Below, one piece after another: positions 20,701-30,622 of a DNA stretch of 64,000 nt. Source of the DNA: DASSSQ01 sp963839285 (GTDB lineage: Bacteria > Actinomycetota > Thermoleophilia > Gaiellales > Gaiellaceae); NCBI GenBank assembly GCA_963839285.1, contig CAWIUN010000024.1:71449-135448 (forward strand), read 5' to 3'. Under the pieces are notes generated by a model, which did not search any database, had not been told where the DNA came from, and worked only from the letters and a program-made list of their open reading frames with translations. A program made the translations under genes and the position numbers. The number at the start of each line of letters is the position of its first letter. Position 1 is the first letter of the stretch.

Positions 20701-23700
20701 CGCGCGACCGCGACCGACGGCGGCCGGCCACACCGCCAGCGCGATCGTCGACGTCGTCGTCGACCAGACCGCCCCGACCGGCTCGCTGACCGACCCCGGC
20801 GCCTACGCCCGCGCGACCGTCGCCCTGACCGCGGCCGCCGCCGACGCGACGAGCGGGGTCGACTCGGTCGACTTCCAGTGGTCGCCGGCCGGCGCGGGCA
20901 CCTGGACGACCTTCGCCACCGACGCGACCGCCCCGTACGCGGCCTCGCTCGACACGACCGCGCTGCCGGGCGACGGCTCCTACGACCTGCGCGTCTTCGT
21001 CACCGACCGGGCCGGCAACGTCCACGCGGCCCCGCTCGCGACGCCGGTGCTCGTCGACAACACGCCGCCGACCGCCGCGATGACGGCGCCGCCCGCCTAC
21101 GTCACCGGCACCGTCTCGATCGCCTCGACCCGGAGCGACGCCGGCTCGGGCATCGACACCGTCGACTACCAGTACCGCGCGAGCGGCGACCCGACCTGGC
21201 ACCCGACCCCGGCGGCCTGGGACACGACCGCTCCTGCACGGCACCGTCGAGCTCCGCGCCGTCGTCCGCGACCGGGCCGGCAACGAGACCGACACGGCGC
21301 CGGTCGACCACCTACGTCGACCACGAGCCGCCGGCGACGACCGACGACGCGCCGGCCTCGTGGCAGCGGACGCCGGTCGACGTGCACCTGTCCGCGACCG
21401 ACACCGAGTCGGGCGTCGACCACAGCGAGTACTCGGTCGACGGCGGCCCCTACGTCAGCGGCTCGACCGTCTCGATCCCGGCTCCGGCCGACCACTCGTG
21501 GGACGGCACCCACACGATCTCGTACCGCTCCCGGGACGTCGCCGGCAACCTCGAGCCGGCGAAGTCGACCCAGGTCCTGATCGACACGACGGCGCCGACC
21601 GCGTCGATCACCGACCCCGGCAGCCTCCTGAAGGGGACGGTGACGCTCGCCTCGACGACCGCCGACGCGCTCTCGGGGCTGCAGTCGGTCACCTACCAGG
21701 CCAAGCTCTCCTCGGCCGACGACACGACCTGGGCGCAGGTCGCGAGCCCGCTCGACACGCACTCGCTCGCCGACGGCGTCTACGACCTCCGCGTGGTCGC
21801 GGTCGACAACGCCGCGAACGGCTTCGCCTCCCCGTCCGTCCAGAACGTCCGGATCGACAACACCGCCCCGACGACGACCGACGACGCGCCGGGCAGCGCC
21901 AGCGCGAGCGACGTCACCGTCACCCTGAGCGCGACCGACGCCGGCTCGGGCGTCTCCGCGACGAGCTACGAGGTCGACGGCGGCGGCGTCCAGAGCGGCA
22001 CCTCGGTCACGATCACCGCCCCGTCCGACCACTCGAACGACGGCGAGCACACGATCGCCTACTGGTCGACCGACGCCGCCGGCAACGTCGAGGCGCAGAA
22101 GACCGCCGCCGTCGTGATCGACACGACGCCGCCGAGCGGCCCCGCCCTCGACCCGGGCACCGTCCTCAGCGGCCCCGTCCACCTCGAGGCCTCGCCGACC
22201 GACCCGGACGTCGCCTCGGTCGAGTTCCAGGTCTCGCCGGCCGGCGCCGGCACCTGGACCTCGATCGACACGGTCACGGCCGCGCCGTACGAGACCGAAT
22301 GGGACACGACCTCGGTCGCCGACGGCGCCTACGACCTGCGGGTCCTGATCACCGACGGCGTCGGCAACACCTCGACGACGAGCCTCGACGGCAAGACCGT
22401 CGACAACACCGCGCCGGACACGGCCGTCGTCACCGCCCCGGCCGCAGGCGGCGTCCGCTCCGGCACGATCGCGCTCGCCGCTGCCGCCTCCGACGCGACC
22501 TCGGGCGTCGCCTCGGTCGCCTTCCAGGTCAAGGTCTCCGGCGCGGCCTCCTTCTCGACCGTCGCCACGGACACGTCCGGCCCCTGGTCGGCGAGCTGGG
22601 ACTCGACGGCCGCGCCCGACGGCCCGGTCGAGATCCAGGTCGTCGTCACCGACGCCGCCGGCAACTCGACCACCTCCGCCGAGCCGGACGATCACGGTCG
22701 ACAACGACGCGCCGACGATCTCGCTGACCGGCCTCCCGAGCGCGGTCTCGGGCGTCGCCAACCTGTCCGTCTCGACCTCGGCCGACACCGCCACCGTCAA
22801 CTACGAGCGCAGCCCGGCCGGCGTCGGCGTCTGGACGACGATCGGCACCGCCGCGGCCTCCCCGTTCGGGCTCGCCTGGACGACGAGCGGCGTCACCGAC
22901 GGCAGCTACGACCTGCGCGCGGTCGCCGTCGACGGCAGCGGCAACACGGGCACGAGCGCGGTCGTGACGGTCACCGTCGACAACGCCGACCCGTCCGGCT
23001 CGCTGACCCAGCCCGCGTTGAGCGCGACCGTCGGCGGGCCGGCCGTGCAGCTCGTCGCCACCGCGACCGACAGCGGCTCCGGCGTCGCCTCCGTCGCCTT
23101 CCGCTGGCGGCAGCCGTCCGGGCCCTGGAACGACCTCTCGACCGCGACCTCGGCGCCGTACACGGCCGCCTGGGACACGACCGGCCTCGCCTCCGGCCCC
23201 TACGACCTCGCGATCCTCGTCACCGACAACGCCGGCAATACGTTCCTGCTGCCGCCACGCCAGGTGACCGTCGACGCGACCGCCCCGAGCGTCTCGCTGG
23301 CCGCGATCCCGGCCTCGATCTCGGGCTCGGCGGCCCTGTCGGCGACGGCCGGCGGCCGCGGCGTCGCCGCGTCGTCTTCGAGCGGCGCCCGGCCGGCGGC
23401 TCGACCTGGACGGAGATCGCGGCGGCGGCGAGCGCGCCGTTCGTCGTCACCTTCGACAGCACCGCGGTCGGCGACGGCGACTACGACTTCCGCGCCGTCG
23501 CCTACGACGGCTTCGGCAACGCCTCGGTCTCCGAGCAGGACGGCGTCCGCGTCGACAACGCGCTGCCCTACGTCGTCTCCTCGAGCCCGGCGGACGGCGC
23601 GCTCGTCACCTCGCTCTCGACGATCACCGTCACCGTCAGCGAGGCGGTCGCCTCGGTCACCGGCTCGGCGCTCGACGGGACGCCGGTCGGCGCGCCCGCG

Positions 23701-25429
23701 ATCGCCGGGACGACCCTGACCTACTCGCTCGCCGCGCTCGCCGACGGCGACCACGCGCTGACGGGCACGCTCACCGACCTCGGCGGCCACACCCGCCCGT
23801 TCCGGGTCAACGTCACCGTCTGGAGCGGCGCAGTCACCGGCACGCCCGCGATCGCGAAGAACGCGAACCCGGACGTGACCACCGTCGGTCACCTCCGCCG
23901 ACGCGACCGCGACCGCGATCATGCGGCCCGGCGCCTACGCGTGGCGGAGCGCGGCGCAGGACGACTGGCTCGTGCTCAGGGTCGAGCCGGTGCCGCCGAG
24001 CGCCGTCTCCCCCGCCGCCGGGATGGCGCCCGGCGCGGCGATCGTCGACGTCACCGCCCGCTGGAACTCGGACTGGACGCTCGTGCACGAGTTCTCGACC
24101 CCGATCGAGATCGTGATCTCGAACACGACCGGCTCGACGGCGGTCCCCGCGACCTTCGAGGGCGGCGCCTGGCGGCTGCTGCAGCGCGTCGACGGCTCGC
24201 TCGCGGACGGCGCCCGCGACGGGTACTGGACGGACGCCTCGGGCGTGCACGTCCTCACGCGCCACCTCTCGCTCTTCACGCTCTTCCGCGACCTCGAGCC
24301 GCCGTCGCCGCCGAAGGACTTCGCGGGCGTCGTCGCCGACGACGGCCTGACCCTGCGCTGGGCGCCGGGCGAGGACAACAGCGGCCAGATCGTCAACTTC
24401 GTGCTCGCGGTCGACGGCGAGACCTACGGCCACTTCGGCGCGACCGAGTACGAGACGAAGCTGGGGCCGTTCGACCCGAGCGACACCCGCGAGTTCACGC
24501 TCAAGGAGGTCGACCCGGCGGGCAACGAGTCGGCTCCCACCGACCCGCTGCTGGCGCTGCCGCCGATCGCCGGCCTCGGCCTCGCCGACGCGACGGGCGC
24601 CCTGCAGGCGCGCGGCTTCGCGCTCGGCGCCGTCCGCTACGACGAGGCCTCGACCGCGCCGGCCGGCACCGTCACCGACCCGAGCGACGTCGAGCTGCGG
24701 TTCAAGGGCTCGGCCGTCGACCTGACCGTCTCGGGGAAGCCCGCGCCGGTCGTCCAGTCGAAGCTCGCCTTCCGGGTCGCCGGCCAGACGACGCTGAAGG
24801 GCGCCGCGCGCGGCTTCGTCGCGGCGCGGCTGAAGCTCTCGAAGCCGGCCAGGGTCGTGGCGACGCTCTACAGCCCGCGCCACGTGCGCCTCTACACCTG
24901 GCGGCTCGACGTCAGGGCGGGCGCCCGCGTCGTCAAGCTCCGCTGGCCGAAGCAGGTGCGGCGCACCGGCACCTACAGCGTCGTCTGGGTCGCGCGCTCG
25001 CAGGCGCAGACGCAGCGCCGGACGCAGAAGGTGCGGCTCGTCGGCGACGTCAGGTCGAAGGTCGTCACGCTCGCCGGAAGCCGGTCGAGATCGTGCTCGC
25101 CGGCGCGCCCGGCGCCCGCGACTCGCTGGCGCTCGCGCTCGCGTCGCAGGGCGCCAGGGTCGTCCCGACCGCGCTCGACGGCGCCTTCGCGCTGACCGCC
25201 GAGCCCGGGCCGCGACGTCCGCGTCGTCGTCGTCGACGTCGACCGCTTCGGCCTGCGCTTCGTGCGCGACCTGCACACCGTCTTCCCCGACGTCCGGCTC
25301 GTCGCGATCTCGTCGAAGCGGCGGAACCTGGCCGCGGCGAAGCGGGCGGGCGCGACCCTGGCGCTGCCGAAGCGAACGCCGGCGAGGACGCTGCGGAAGG
25401 CGATCCGCTCGCTCGCCGGCCTCAGGTGA
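8720..25429 (+). CDS. Giant secreted Ig-like repeat protein with a C-terminal receiver-like domain
   Basis: One coherent protein of roughly 5,500 residues is read through about 30 single-base shifts. Order of parts: a secretion segment (LPLALLALLAAGLVTGLVLAL); an N-terminal beta domain ending PTPYVIDPT, as in RHS/LamG-type actinobacterial surface proteins; a beta-sandwich (9470-10060); a Big_1-type Ig domain (10080-10400); about 16 units of repeat A; about 17 of repeat B; about 12 TAPT-type Ig/OmpL47-like units; an SbsA-like Ig unit (23550); an FN3 domain (24300); a PASTA-like unit (24580); and a CheY-like fold (25080-25426). No LPXTG or C-terminal membrane helix is seen. It is probably a cell-surface or released adhesin-like filament. 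The start is uncertain: GTG 8720 needs a shift in the C6 run at 8801, and GTG 8874 cuts the signal segment. Confidence 0.75.
10432..15060 (+). repeat. Repeat array A: about 16 tandem units of about 291 bp encoding Cys-pair Ig-like domains
   Basis: Units start near 10450, 10736, 11026, 11320, 11610, 11900, 12190, 12485, 12783, 13075, 13365, 13655, 13945, 14235, 14530 and 14820. Each encodes about 97 residues with the core YQWRQCDAAGANC, then DIAGATGTSYTP, AADQGKTIRVVET and AGY. Every unit keeps a Cys-x6-Cys pair, likely a disulfide in a secreted protein. Units 11 and 14 form a sub-type with LSAVTGSW and NPILGQTG. Some blocks are nearly identical at base level, and the array holds most of the frame shifts. 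Confidence 0.85.
15064..19905 (+). repeat. Repeat array B: about 17 tandem units of about 285 bp encoding cysteine-free Ig/cadherin-like domains
   Basis: Each unit encodes about 95 residues, with the pattern N(T/S)AP at the start, then TxDTLTATAS, DADGDxVT, YxWxxNG, GATGxxLDLSQxGNGD and DxVTVxVTPxDG. The Asp-rich DxDGD turns look like calcium-binding cadherin-type loops. Units begin near 15064, 15349 and 15634 and continue with the same spacing to about 19900. Units 1 and 2 are almost identical in bases. Unlike array A, these units carry no conserved cysteine pair. Confidence 0.85.
20220..23551 (+). repeat. Repeat array C: about 12 diverged Ig/OmpL47-like units
   Basis: Units open with a VDxTAPT-type strand near 20220, 20464, 20757, 21053, 21318, 21583, 21853, 22120, 22400, 22698, 22978 and 23272. 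Most continue with YDLRVxxTDxAGN near their end. The units at 21318 and 21853 instead read TDDAP, SGVDHSEYSVDGG and DGTHTISYRSRD, the OmpL47 beta-domain style. These units are much less similar in bases than arrays A and B. Confidence 0.7.
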
Positions 25430-26658
25430 GCCGGCGGCGCAGGCCGTAGGCGGCCGCGCCGGCGGCGAGCACGCCCGCGCCGGCCGCGGCGGCGCGCGGC
25501 GGCAGGGTCGCGGCGAGCACGAGGCAGCCGGCGAGCCCCGCGAGCGGGACGGCGCGACGGGCGCCGAGCGTCAGCGCCGAGGCGTTCGCCAGCGCGTAGT
25601 AGACGAGCACGCAGAAGGAGCTGAAGCCGATCGCGGCGCCGAGGTCGAGCCCGGCCGCGACGGCCGCGGCGACGACGAGGCCGATCGCCGCACTCGGCCC
25701 GGTGCGGCACCCGCCGGCGCGGGTGCACGGCGGCGAGCGCGCCCGGGAGGTCGCGGTTCCCGGCCATCGCGAAGACGGTGCGGCTGATCCCGGCCTGGAG
25801 CGAGAGGAGCACGCCGAGCGAGGCGACGGCGGCGCCGGCCGCGACGAGCGGGCCGACGCTCGGCGCGGCCGCGCGCAGCGGCGCCGCCGCGTCCGCGAGC
25901 CGCGCCGGGCCCGATCGCGGCGAGCGCGGCGAGCCCGACCGCGGCGTAGAGCGCGACGGTGAGCCCGAGCGCGAGCGGGATCGCCCGCGGGATCGTCCGC
26001 TCCGGCGCGCGCACCTCCTCGCCGAGCGTCGCGATCCGCGCGTAGCCGGCGAAGGCGAAGAAGAGCAGCCCGCCCGAGCGGAGGATCCCGAGCGCGCCGC
26101 CGGCGACCGGCGAGCCGACGCGTCCCGTCGAGGCGCCGCCCGCGAGCGCGGCGGCGACGAAGGCGAGCAGGACGGCGAGGACGACCGCGACGATCGCGCG
26201 GGTCGCGGCCACGGTCTTGCCGACGCCGAGCAGGTTGACGCCGGTCGCGGCGAGCACGGCCGCGAGCGCGAGCAGGCGGGCGTGGCCGGGCGACGGCGTA
26301 GGCGCCGAAGGTGAGCGCCATCGCCGCGCAGCTCGAGAGCTTGCCGGCGACGAAGCCGAAGCCGGCCAGGTAGCCCCAGAAGTGCCCGAGCCGGCGGCGG
26401 CCGTACGCGTAGGTGCCGCCCGACTCGGGGTAGCGCGCCGCGAGCCGGGCCGACGAGGTCGCGTTGCAGTAGGCGACGCCCGCGGCGACGGCGAGCCCTG
26501 CGACGAGGCCCGAGCCGGCCGCGCGGGCGGCGGGCCCCCAGGCGGCGAAGACGCCCGGCGCCGAGCATCGAGCCGAGCCCGAGCACGACCGCGTCGGCGA
26601 GCCCGAGCCGCCGCACCAGCCTGGTCGGCGGCTCTAGCGGCTCTCGCCGGGCTTCCAC
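25422..26658 (-). CDS. Amino acid permease of the APC superfamily, four frame shifts
   Basis: Read across shifts near 26553, 26297, 25915 and 25715, this is a permease of about 410 residues. The N-terminus has the APC hallmark LGLADAVVLGLGSMLGAG followed by VFAAWGPAA (helix 1). ESGGTYAYGRRRLG and FWGYLAGFGFVAGKLSS follow, then FFAFAGYARIATLGEEVRAP near the middle (helix 6 and the loop after it) and SLQAGISRTVFAMAGNRDLP. About 11-12 hydrophobic segments are visible. It should import amino acids with protons or ions across the cytoplasmic membrane. Substrate unknown. The GTG at 26658 overlaps the end of the adenosyltransferase gene; a GTG at 26616 is an alternative start without overlap. All four shifts look like single extra bases. 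Confidence 0.75.
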
Positions 26659-27200
26659 AGCGGCTCGTCGCCGCCGTTCGCGGCCCGCGCGAGGATGAAG
26701 AGCAGGTCGGAGAGCCGGTTCAGGTAGCGGGCCGCGACCGGGTTGACGGGCCGCTCGGCCGCCGCGCGCAGCGTCTCGCGCTCGGCGCGCCGGCAGACCG
26801 TCCGCGCGAGGTGCAGGCGGGCGCCGGCCTCGGTGCCGCCGGGCAGGACGAAGCTCCGGAGCGGCGCGAGCGGCTCGTTGGCGGCGTCGCAGTCGCGCTC
26901 GAGCCGCTCGACCTGCGCGTCCGTGACGCGGAGCTTGCCGTCGCCCTCCTCGTAGGGCACCGAGAGGTCGGCGCCGAGGTCGAAGAGCTCGTTCTGGACG
27001 CGCTCGAGCACGGGGCTGTCGCCGGCCGCCCGCGCCAGCCCGACCGCGGCGTTCAGCTCGTCGACGGCGCCGAAGGCCTCGACGAGCGGGTCGGTCTTGC
27101 GGACGCGCGAGAGGTCGCCGAGGTGCGTCTCGCCCGCGTCGCCCGTGCGCGTGTAGATCCGCGTCAGGCGGACGGGCTCGTCAGGCCGTCGCGGGCTCAT
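26634..27200 (-). CDS. PduO-type cob(I)alamin adenosyltransferase
   Basis: The 188-residue product makes adenosylcobalamin from reduced cobalamin and ATP in the cytoplasm. Family motifs are clear: IYTRTGDAGETHLGD near residue 15 (ATP-binding loop), AFGAVDELNAAVGLAR near 43, FVLPGGTEAGARLHLARTVCRRAER near 120, and NPVAARYLNRLSDLLFILAR near 152. It is full length. Its ATG overlaps the stop codon of the acyl-CoA dehydrogenase (ATGA at 27197-27200), so the two are translationally coupled. It would supply the cofactor for the mutase encoded at 5614-7278 and 3096-3494, and may also act as a cofactor chaperone as related enzymes do. Confidence 0.92.
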   Translation of the reverse strand: MSPRRPDEPVRLTRIYTRTGDAGETHLGDLSRVRKTDPLVEAFGAVDELNAAVGLARAAGDSPVLERVQNELFDLGADLSVPYEEGDGKLRVTDAQVERLERDCDAANEPLAPLRSFVLPGGTEAGARLHLARTVCRRAERETLRAAAERPVNPVAARYLNRLSDLLFILARAANGGDEPLWKPGESR

Positions 27201-28410
27201 TCGCGGTCGGCTGCCGGCGGAGCCGCCGCCTCCGCCCGCCGGCCGGCTCCGCCCTGCCCGTGCCGGTCGCGCTGCAGCTCGAGGATGCTCCGCGCGATCA
27301 CGATCCGCTGGATCTCGCTCGTCCCCTCGTAGATCTCGGTGATCTTCGCGTCGCGGTAGTAGCGCTCGACCGGGAACTCCTTCGTGTAGCCGTAGCCCCC
27401 GAGGATCTGGATCGCCTCGGCGGTCTGGCGGCGGGCGCGTCGCGGACGCGTAGAGCTTCGCCATCGCGCCCGCCTCGGTGACGGGCTCGCCGCGGTCCTT
27501 CAGCCAGGCCGCCCGGTGGGTGAGCAGGCGCGCGGCGTCGATCTCGGTCGCCATGTCCGCGAGCTTCGCCTGGATCGCCTGGTGCTCGGCGAGCGGGCGG
27601 CCGAAGGTCTCGCGCTCCTTCGCGTAGTCGCGCGCGACCTCGAAGGCGGCCCGGGCGATCCCGACCGCCTGCGCGGCGATCCCGATCCGGCCGCCGTCGA
27701 GCGTCGCCATCGCGACGTGGAAGCCCTTGCCCTCCTCGTGCAGGAGCCGGTCCGCGGGCACCTCGGCGTCGATCGCGAGGTCGGCCGTGGAAGAGGAGTT
27801 GAGCCCGAGCTTCTCCTCCTCGCGCGTGACCTCGACGTGCTCGGCGTCGAGCACGAAGGCGGAGACGCCGCGCGCCCCCGGGGTCTCCGGGTCGGTGCGC
27901 GCGAAGACGAGGAAGGTGCCCGCGTGCGAGCCGTTCGTGACCCACTGCTTCGTCCCGGTGAGCCGCCAGCCGGCGTCGGTGCGCTCGGCGCGGGCGCGGA
28001 GCGAGCCCGCGTCGGAGCCGGCGCCGGGCTCGGTCAGCGCGAAGGCGCCGATCGTCTCGCCGCGCGCGAGCGGCGGCACGAAGCGGCTGCGCTGCTCGTC
28101 GGTGCCGAAGGCAAGGAGCGGCAGCGTGCAGGCGGAGGTGTGGACGGCGACCGTGACCCCGACCCCCGCGTCCGCGCGCGAGAGCTCCTCGAGCACGAGG
28201 ATGTACGAGAGGAAGTCCGCGCCCGCGCCGCCGTAGGCCTCCGGCACGCAGACGCCCATCAGGCCCGAGCTCGGCGAGGGTCGTGAAGAGCTCCCGCGGG
28301 AAGCGGTGCTCCCGGTCCCACTCCGCCGCGTGCGGCTCGATCTCGGCGGCCGCCACCTCCCGCGCGACGGCCTGGATCTCCCGCTGCTCGTCCGAGAGGG
28401 CGAAGTCCAT
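27197..28410 (-). CDS. Acyl-CoA dehydrogenase, two frame shifts
   Basis: The protein has about 403 residues after correcting shifts near 28267 and 27440. The N-terminus MDFALSDEQREIQAVAREVA is typical. GAFALTEPGAGSDAGSL at about residue 128 and KQWVTNGSHAGTFLVFARTD at about 155 form the FAD/acyl site. ERETFGRPLAEHQAIQAKLADMA follows near 265. The third frame restores RQTAEAIQILGGYGYTKEFPVERYYRD and ITEIYEGTSEIQR, which contains the expected catalytic glutamate (YEGT). It looks like a short-chain butyryl-type enzyme. It passes electrons to ETF (etfBA in this window) and shares an ATGA junction with the adenosyltransferase gene. Confidence 0.88.
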
Positions 28411-28429
28411 CGCGGCGAAGTCTACGCGG

Positions 28430-29128
28430 CTAGGGCTTCGGAACGGGCTCGAGCTTGTAGCCGACGCCGAAGCGGGTCTGCACGAACGTGTGCCGCGGCG
28501 CCTCCGCGTCGATCTTCTTCCGCAGCCGGCGCACGAAGACGTCGACGGTGCGGTCGCGGTGCGTCTCGCGGCGGCCCCAGACCTTCTGCAGCAGCTCGTC
28601 GCGGGTCACCACCCGCCCGCGGTCGAGCGCGAGCGTGTAGAGCAGCCTGAACTCGGTCGGCGTCAGCTCGGCGCTCCGGCCCTCGACGTAGGCCTGCACC
28701 TCGCGCGGGTCGATCCGCAGCTCCTCGATCTCGATCGCCTCGCCGCGACGCTCCTCGGCCGGCCGCACGCCGCGCCGGGCCGCCGCGCCGACCCGCGCGA
28801 CCAGCTCCTTCATCGAGAACGGCTTCACGAGGTAGTCGTCGGCGCCGATCTCGAGCGCGTGGACGCGGTCGTGCTCGGTGCCGCGCGCGGAGACGACGAC
28901 GATCGGCGTGCCGATCCCCTCCGCCCGCGCGGTCTCGATCAGCCGCCAGCCGTCGAGCTCGGGCAGCATCAGGTCGAGCACGCAGACGTCGGGGCGCTCG
29001 TAGCGCAGCCGCGCCAGCCCGAGCTCGCCCCGGCCGACCACGAGCGGGTCGAACCCGGCCGCGTCGAGATGCTGCGCCATCGCCCGCGCGACGACGTCGT
29101 CGTCCTCGACGATCAGGACCCTGGTCAT
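28430..29128 (-). CDS. OmpR/PhoB-family response regulator, likely the phosphate regulator
   Basis: The 232-residue product has a receiver domain with the acidic cluster EDDD (residues 8-11), phospho-Asp in CVLDLMLPELDG (about 53), the conserved Ser in VVVSARG and Lys in VKPFS (about 103). A winged-helix DNA-binding domain follows (LTPTEFRLLYTLALDRGRVVTRDELLQKVWG, then RTVDVFVRRLRKKI and TRFGVGYKLEP). The start region carries a three-repeat Pho box in its own orientation, so it is probably autoregulated. A histidine kinase gene diverges from it, and the Pst genes follow nearby. I infer that it is the PhoP/RegX3-type activator binding the five Pho boxes listed here. Confidence 0.88.
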   Translation of the reverse strand: MTRVLIVEDDDVVARAMAQHLDAAGFDPLVVGRGELGLARLRYERPDVCVLDLMLPELDGWRLIETARAEGIGTPIVVVSARGTEHDRVHALEIGADDYLVKPFSMKELVARVGAAARRGVRPAEERRGEAIEIEELRIDPREVQAYVEGRSAELTPTEFRLLYTLALDRGRVVTRDELLQKVWGRRETHRDRTVDVFVRRLRKKIDAEAPRHTFVQTRFGVGYKLEPVPKP

Positions 29129-29165
29129 CCAGCACCTACGATAGAGCGGTGCCCGGCCGCGCCAC

Positions 29166-29197
29166 GGTGAACGGATGGTGACAGAGTGGTGAAGCGC
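29166..29197 (-). promoter_or_regulatory. Pho box upstream of the response regulator gene
   Basis: On the minus strand three TTCACC/GTCACC repeats lie exactly 11 bases apart; on the plus strand their GTGA cores are at 29167, 29178 and 29189. The array is about 40 bp before the regulator ATG and points toward it. A TATCGT element at 29143-29138 may be the -10 box. The array also covers the first codons of the divergent kinase gene. Confidence 0.75.
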
Positions 29198-30142
29198 CTC
29201 TTCCGCGGCGAGGAGCCGGCCGAGCCCGCCGCCGACCCGGTCCTGCTCCGGCTCGCCGAGCGCGGCCGCCGCGTCGTCGAGGAGAGCCTCGAGGCGGTGC
29301 TCGTGCTCGACCAGGACGGCAACGTCGTCGCGGCGAGCCGCCGTGCCCGCGAGGCGCTGCCCGAGCTCGAGGAGGGCGCCCCGCCGCCGCCGCACACGGA
29401 GGCCGCCCGCACGAGCTTCCGCGTCGACGGCGGCAGCGAGACGCTCGTCTACCTCCGCGAGACCGACGCGGCCTCCTACGAGGAGCTCCGCTCCGGCTTC
29501 ACCGCCGCCGTCAGCCACGAGCTGCGGACGCCGCTCGCCCGGCTGATGGCGCTGCTCGACACCGCGCTCCTGCCGGGCGCCGACGTGCAGGAGCTGGTCG
29601 AGCGGGCCCGCGCCGAGGTCGACCAGGCCACCGAGCTGATCGACGAGGTCCTGTTCCTGAGCGCGCTCGAGACCGGCCGCGAGGTGGTCGCGCTCGGCTC
29701 GACGCCGATCCTGCCCGTCGCGCGCGAGGTGCTGGCCGAGCTCGACGACGCGGCCGCCCGCGCGGGCGTCGCGCTCGCGGCGGAGGGCGACGACGACGTC
29801 GAGGCGCCGCTCCGCCCGCGCATGCTCCGGGTCGTCGTCGAGAACCTGGCCGCGAACGCGATCCGCTACGCCGGCCACGGCTCGACCTTCACGCTCGCCG
29901 CCGTCCGGGCCGCCGACGGATCCGTCGTCCTCTCCGGCCGCGACGACGGCATCGGCGTCGGCGCCGAGCACCTGCCGCGGCTGTTCGAGCGCTTCTACCG
30001 GGCCGACCCGGCCCGCACCTCGCGCGGCACCGGCCTCGGCCTCGCGATCGTCAAGCACGTCGTCGCCTCGGCCGGCGGCGAGGTCGTCGCCGAGAGCTCC
30101 CGCGGCGCCGGGCTCGAGGTGCGCTGCACGTTCCCCGCCTGA
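29186..30142 (+). CDS. Soluble sensor histidine kinase, likely partner of the adjacent response regulator
   Basis: The 318-residue product has an N-terminal PAS-like segment (SLEAVLVLDQDGNVVAASRR), the HisKA H-box AVSHELRTPLARL at about residue 112, then ATPase boxes: N-box ENLAANAIRYA, G1 DDGIGVG, F-box LFERFYRADPARTSRG and G2 GTGLGLAIVKHV. No transmembrane helix is seen anywhere, so it is probably cytoplasmic and may read phosphate through the Pst-PhoU complex rather than directly. Tandem GTG codons at 29186 and 29189 are possible starts, and both lie inside the Pho box. It is divergent from its probable partner gene instead of downstream of it, which is unusual for PhoPR/SenX3-RegX3 pairs. 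Confidence 0.87.
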   Translation: MVKRLFRGEEPAEPAADPVLLRLAERGRRVVEESLEAVLVLDQDGNVVAASRRAREALPELEEGAPPPPHTEAARTSFRVDGGSETLVYLRETDAASYEELRSGFTAAVSHELRTPLARLMALLDTALLPGADVQELVERARAEVDQATELIDEVLFLSALETGREVVALGSTPILPVAREVLAELDDAAARAGVALAAEGDDDVEAPLRPRMLRVVVENLAANAIRYAGHGSTFTLAAVRAADGSVVLSGRDDGIGVGAEHLPRLFERFYRADPARTSRGTGLGLAIVKHVVASAGGEVVAESSRGAGLEVRCTFPA

Positions 30143-30196
30143 GGCCTACGGGAAGCTCCCGATGCCCGCCGCGCCGCGCCGGGCGACGATCGCCTC

Positions 30197-30622
30197 ATGA
30201 CCGCGCCCCAGCGCTACGAGGTCGAGGCGGTCGCGCTCGGCGACGGCCGCGCCGCCGTCGACTGCCTCGGCGAGCGGATCGTCGTCGACGCCTCCCACCC
30301 GGACGGCCCGCTCCCGGACGCCGCCCGCCTGCTCGTCGCGAGCTTCGCGGCCTGCATGCTCGAGAACCTCGAGCACACCTCGACGTACCTCCGCTTCCGC
30401 TATCGCCACGCCTCGATCCGCGTCGTCGCCGAGCGAGGCTGGTCGCCGCCGCGGCTCCGCCGGCTCGAGTACGAGCTGCGCCTCGACACCGACGAGCCGC
30501 CCGGCCGGGTCGAGCTCGTGCACCGCAACCTGCTGCGCTTCGGCACCGTCACGGCCACCCTCGCCGAGGCCTGCGAGGTCGAGGGGACCGTGACGGTGCG
30601 CGAGCCGGCAGTCGTCGGCTAG
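30197..30622 (+). CDS. OsmC/Ohr-family protein
   Basis: The 141-residue product shows the OsmC layout: an N-terminal beta sheet, LLVASFAACMLENLEHTSTYL at about residues 47-67 with the family cysteine (ACML), then a long strand-rich half ending VEGTVTVREP. Members reduce organic hydroperoxides using a redox cysteine pair. Only one of the two expected cysteines is at the usual place; a second Cys lies late in the chain (EACEVEG). Peroxidase activity is therefore likely but not certain. Its stop overlaps the stop of the convergent pstS gene. Confidence 0.75.
   Translation: MTAPQRYEVEAVALGDGRAAVDCLGERIVVDASHPDGPLPDAARLLVASFAACMLENLEHTSTYLRFRYRHASIRVVAERGWSPPRLRRLEYELRLDTDEPPGRVELVHRNLLRFGTVTATLAEACEVEGTVTVREPAVVG

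Noticed and set aside
25422..28410. Reading the permease and dehydrogenase as pseudogenes
   Set aside because: Each has only isolated one-base shifts with full-length conserved motifs on both sides, the same pattern as in constrained genes of the window, so sequence error is more likely.
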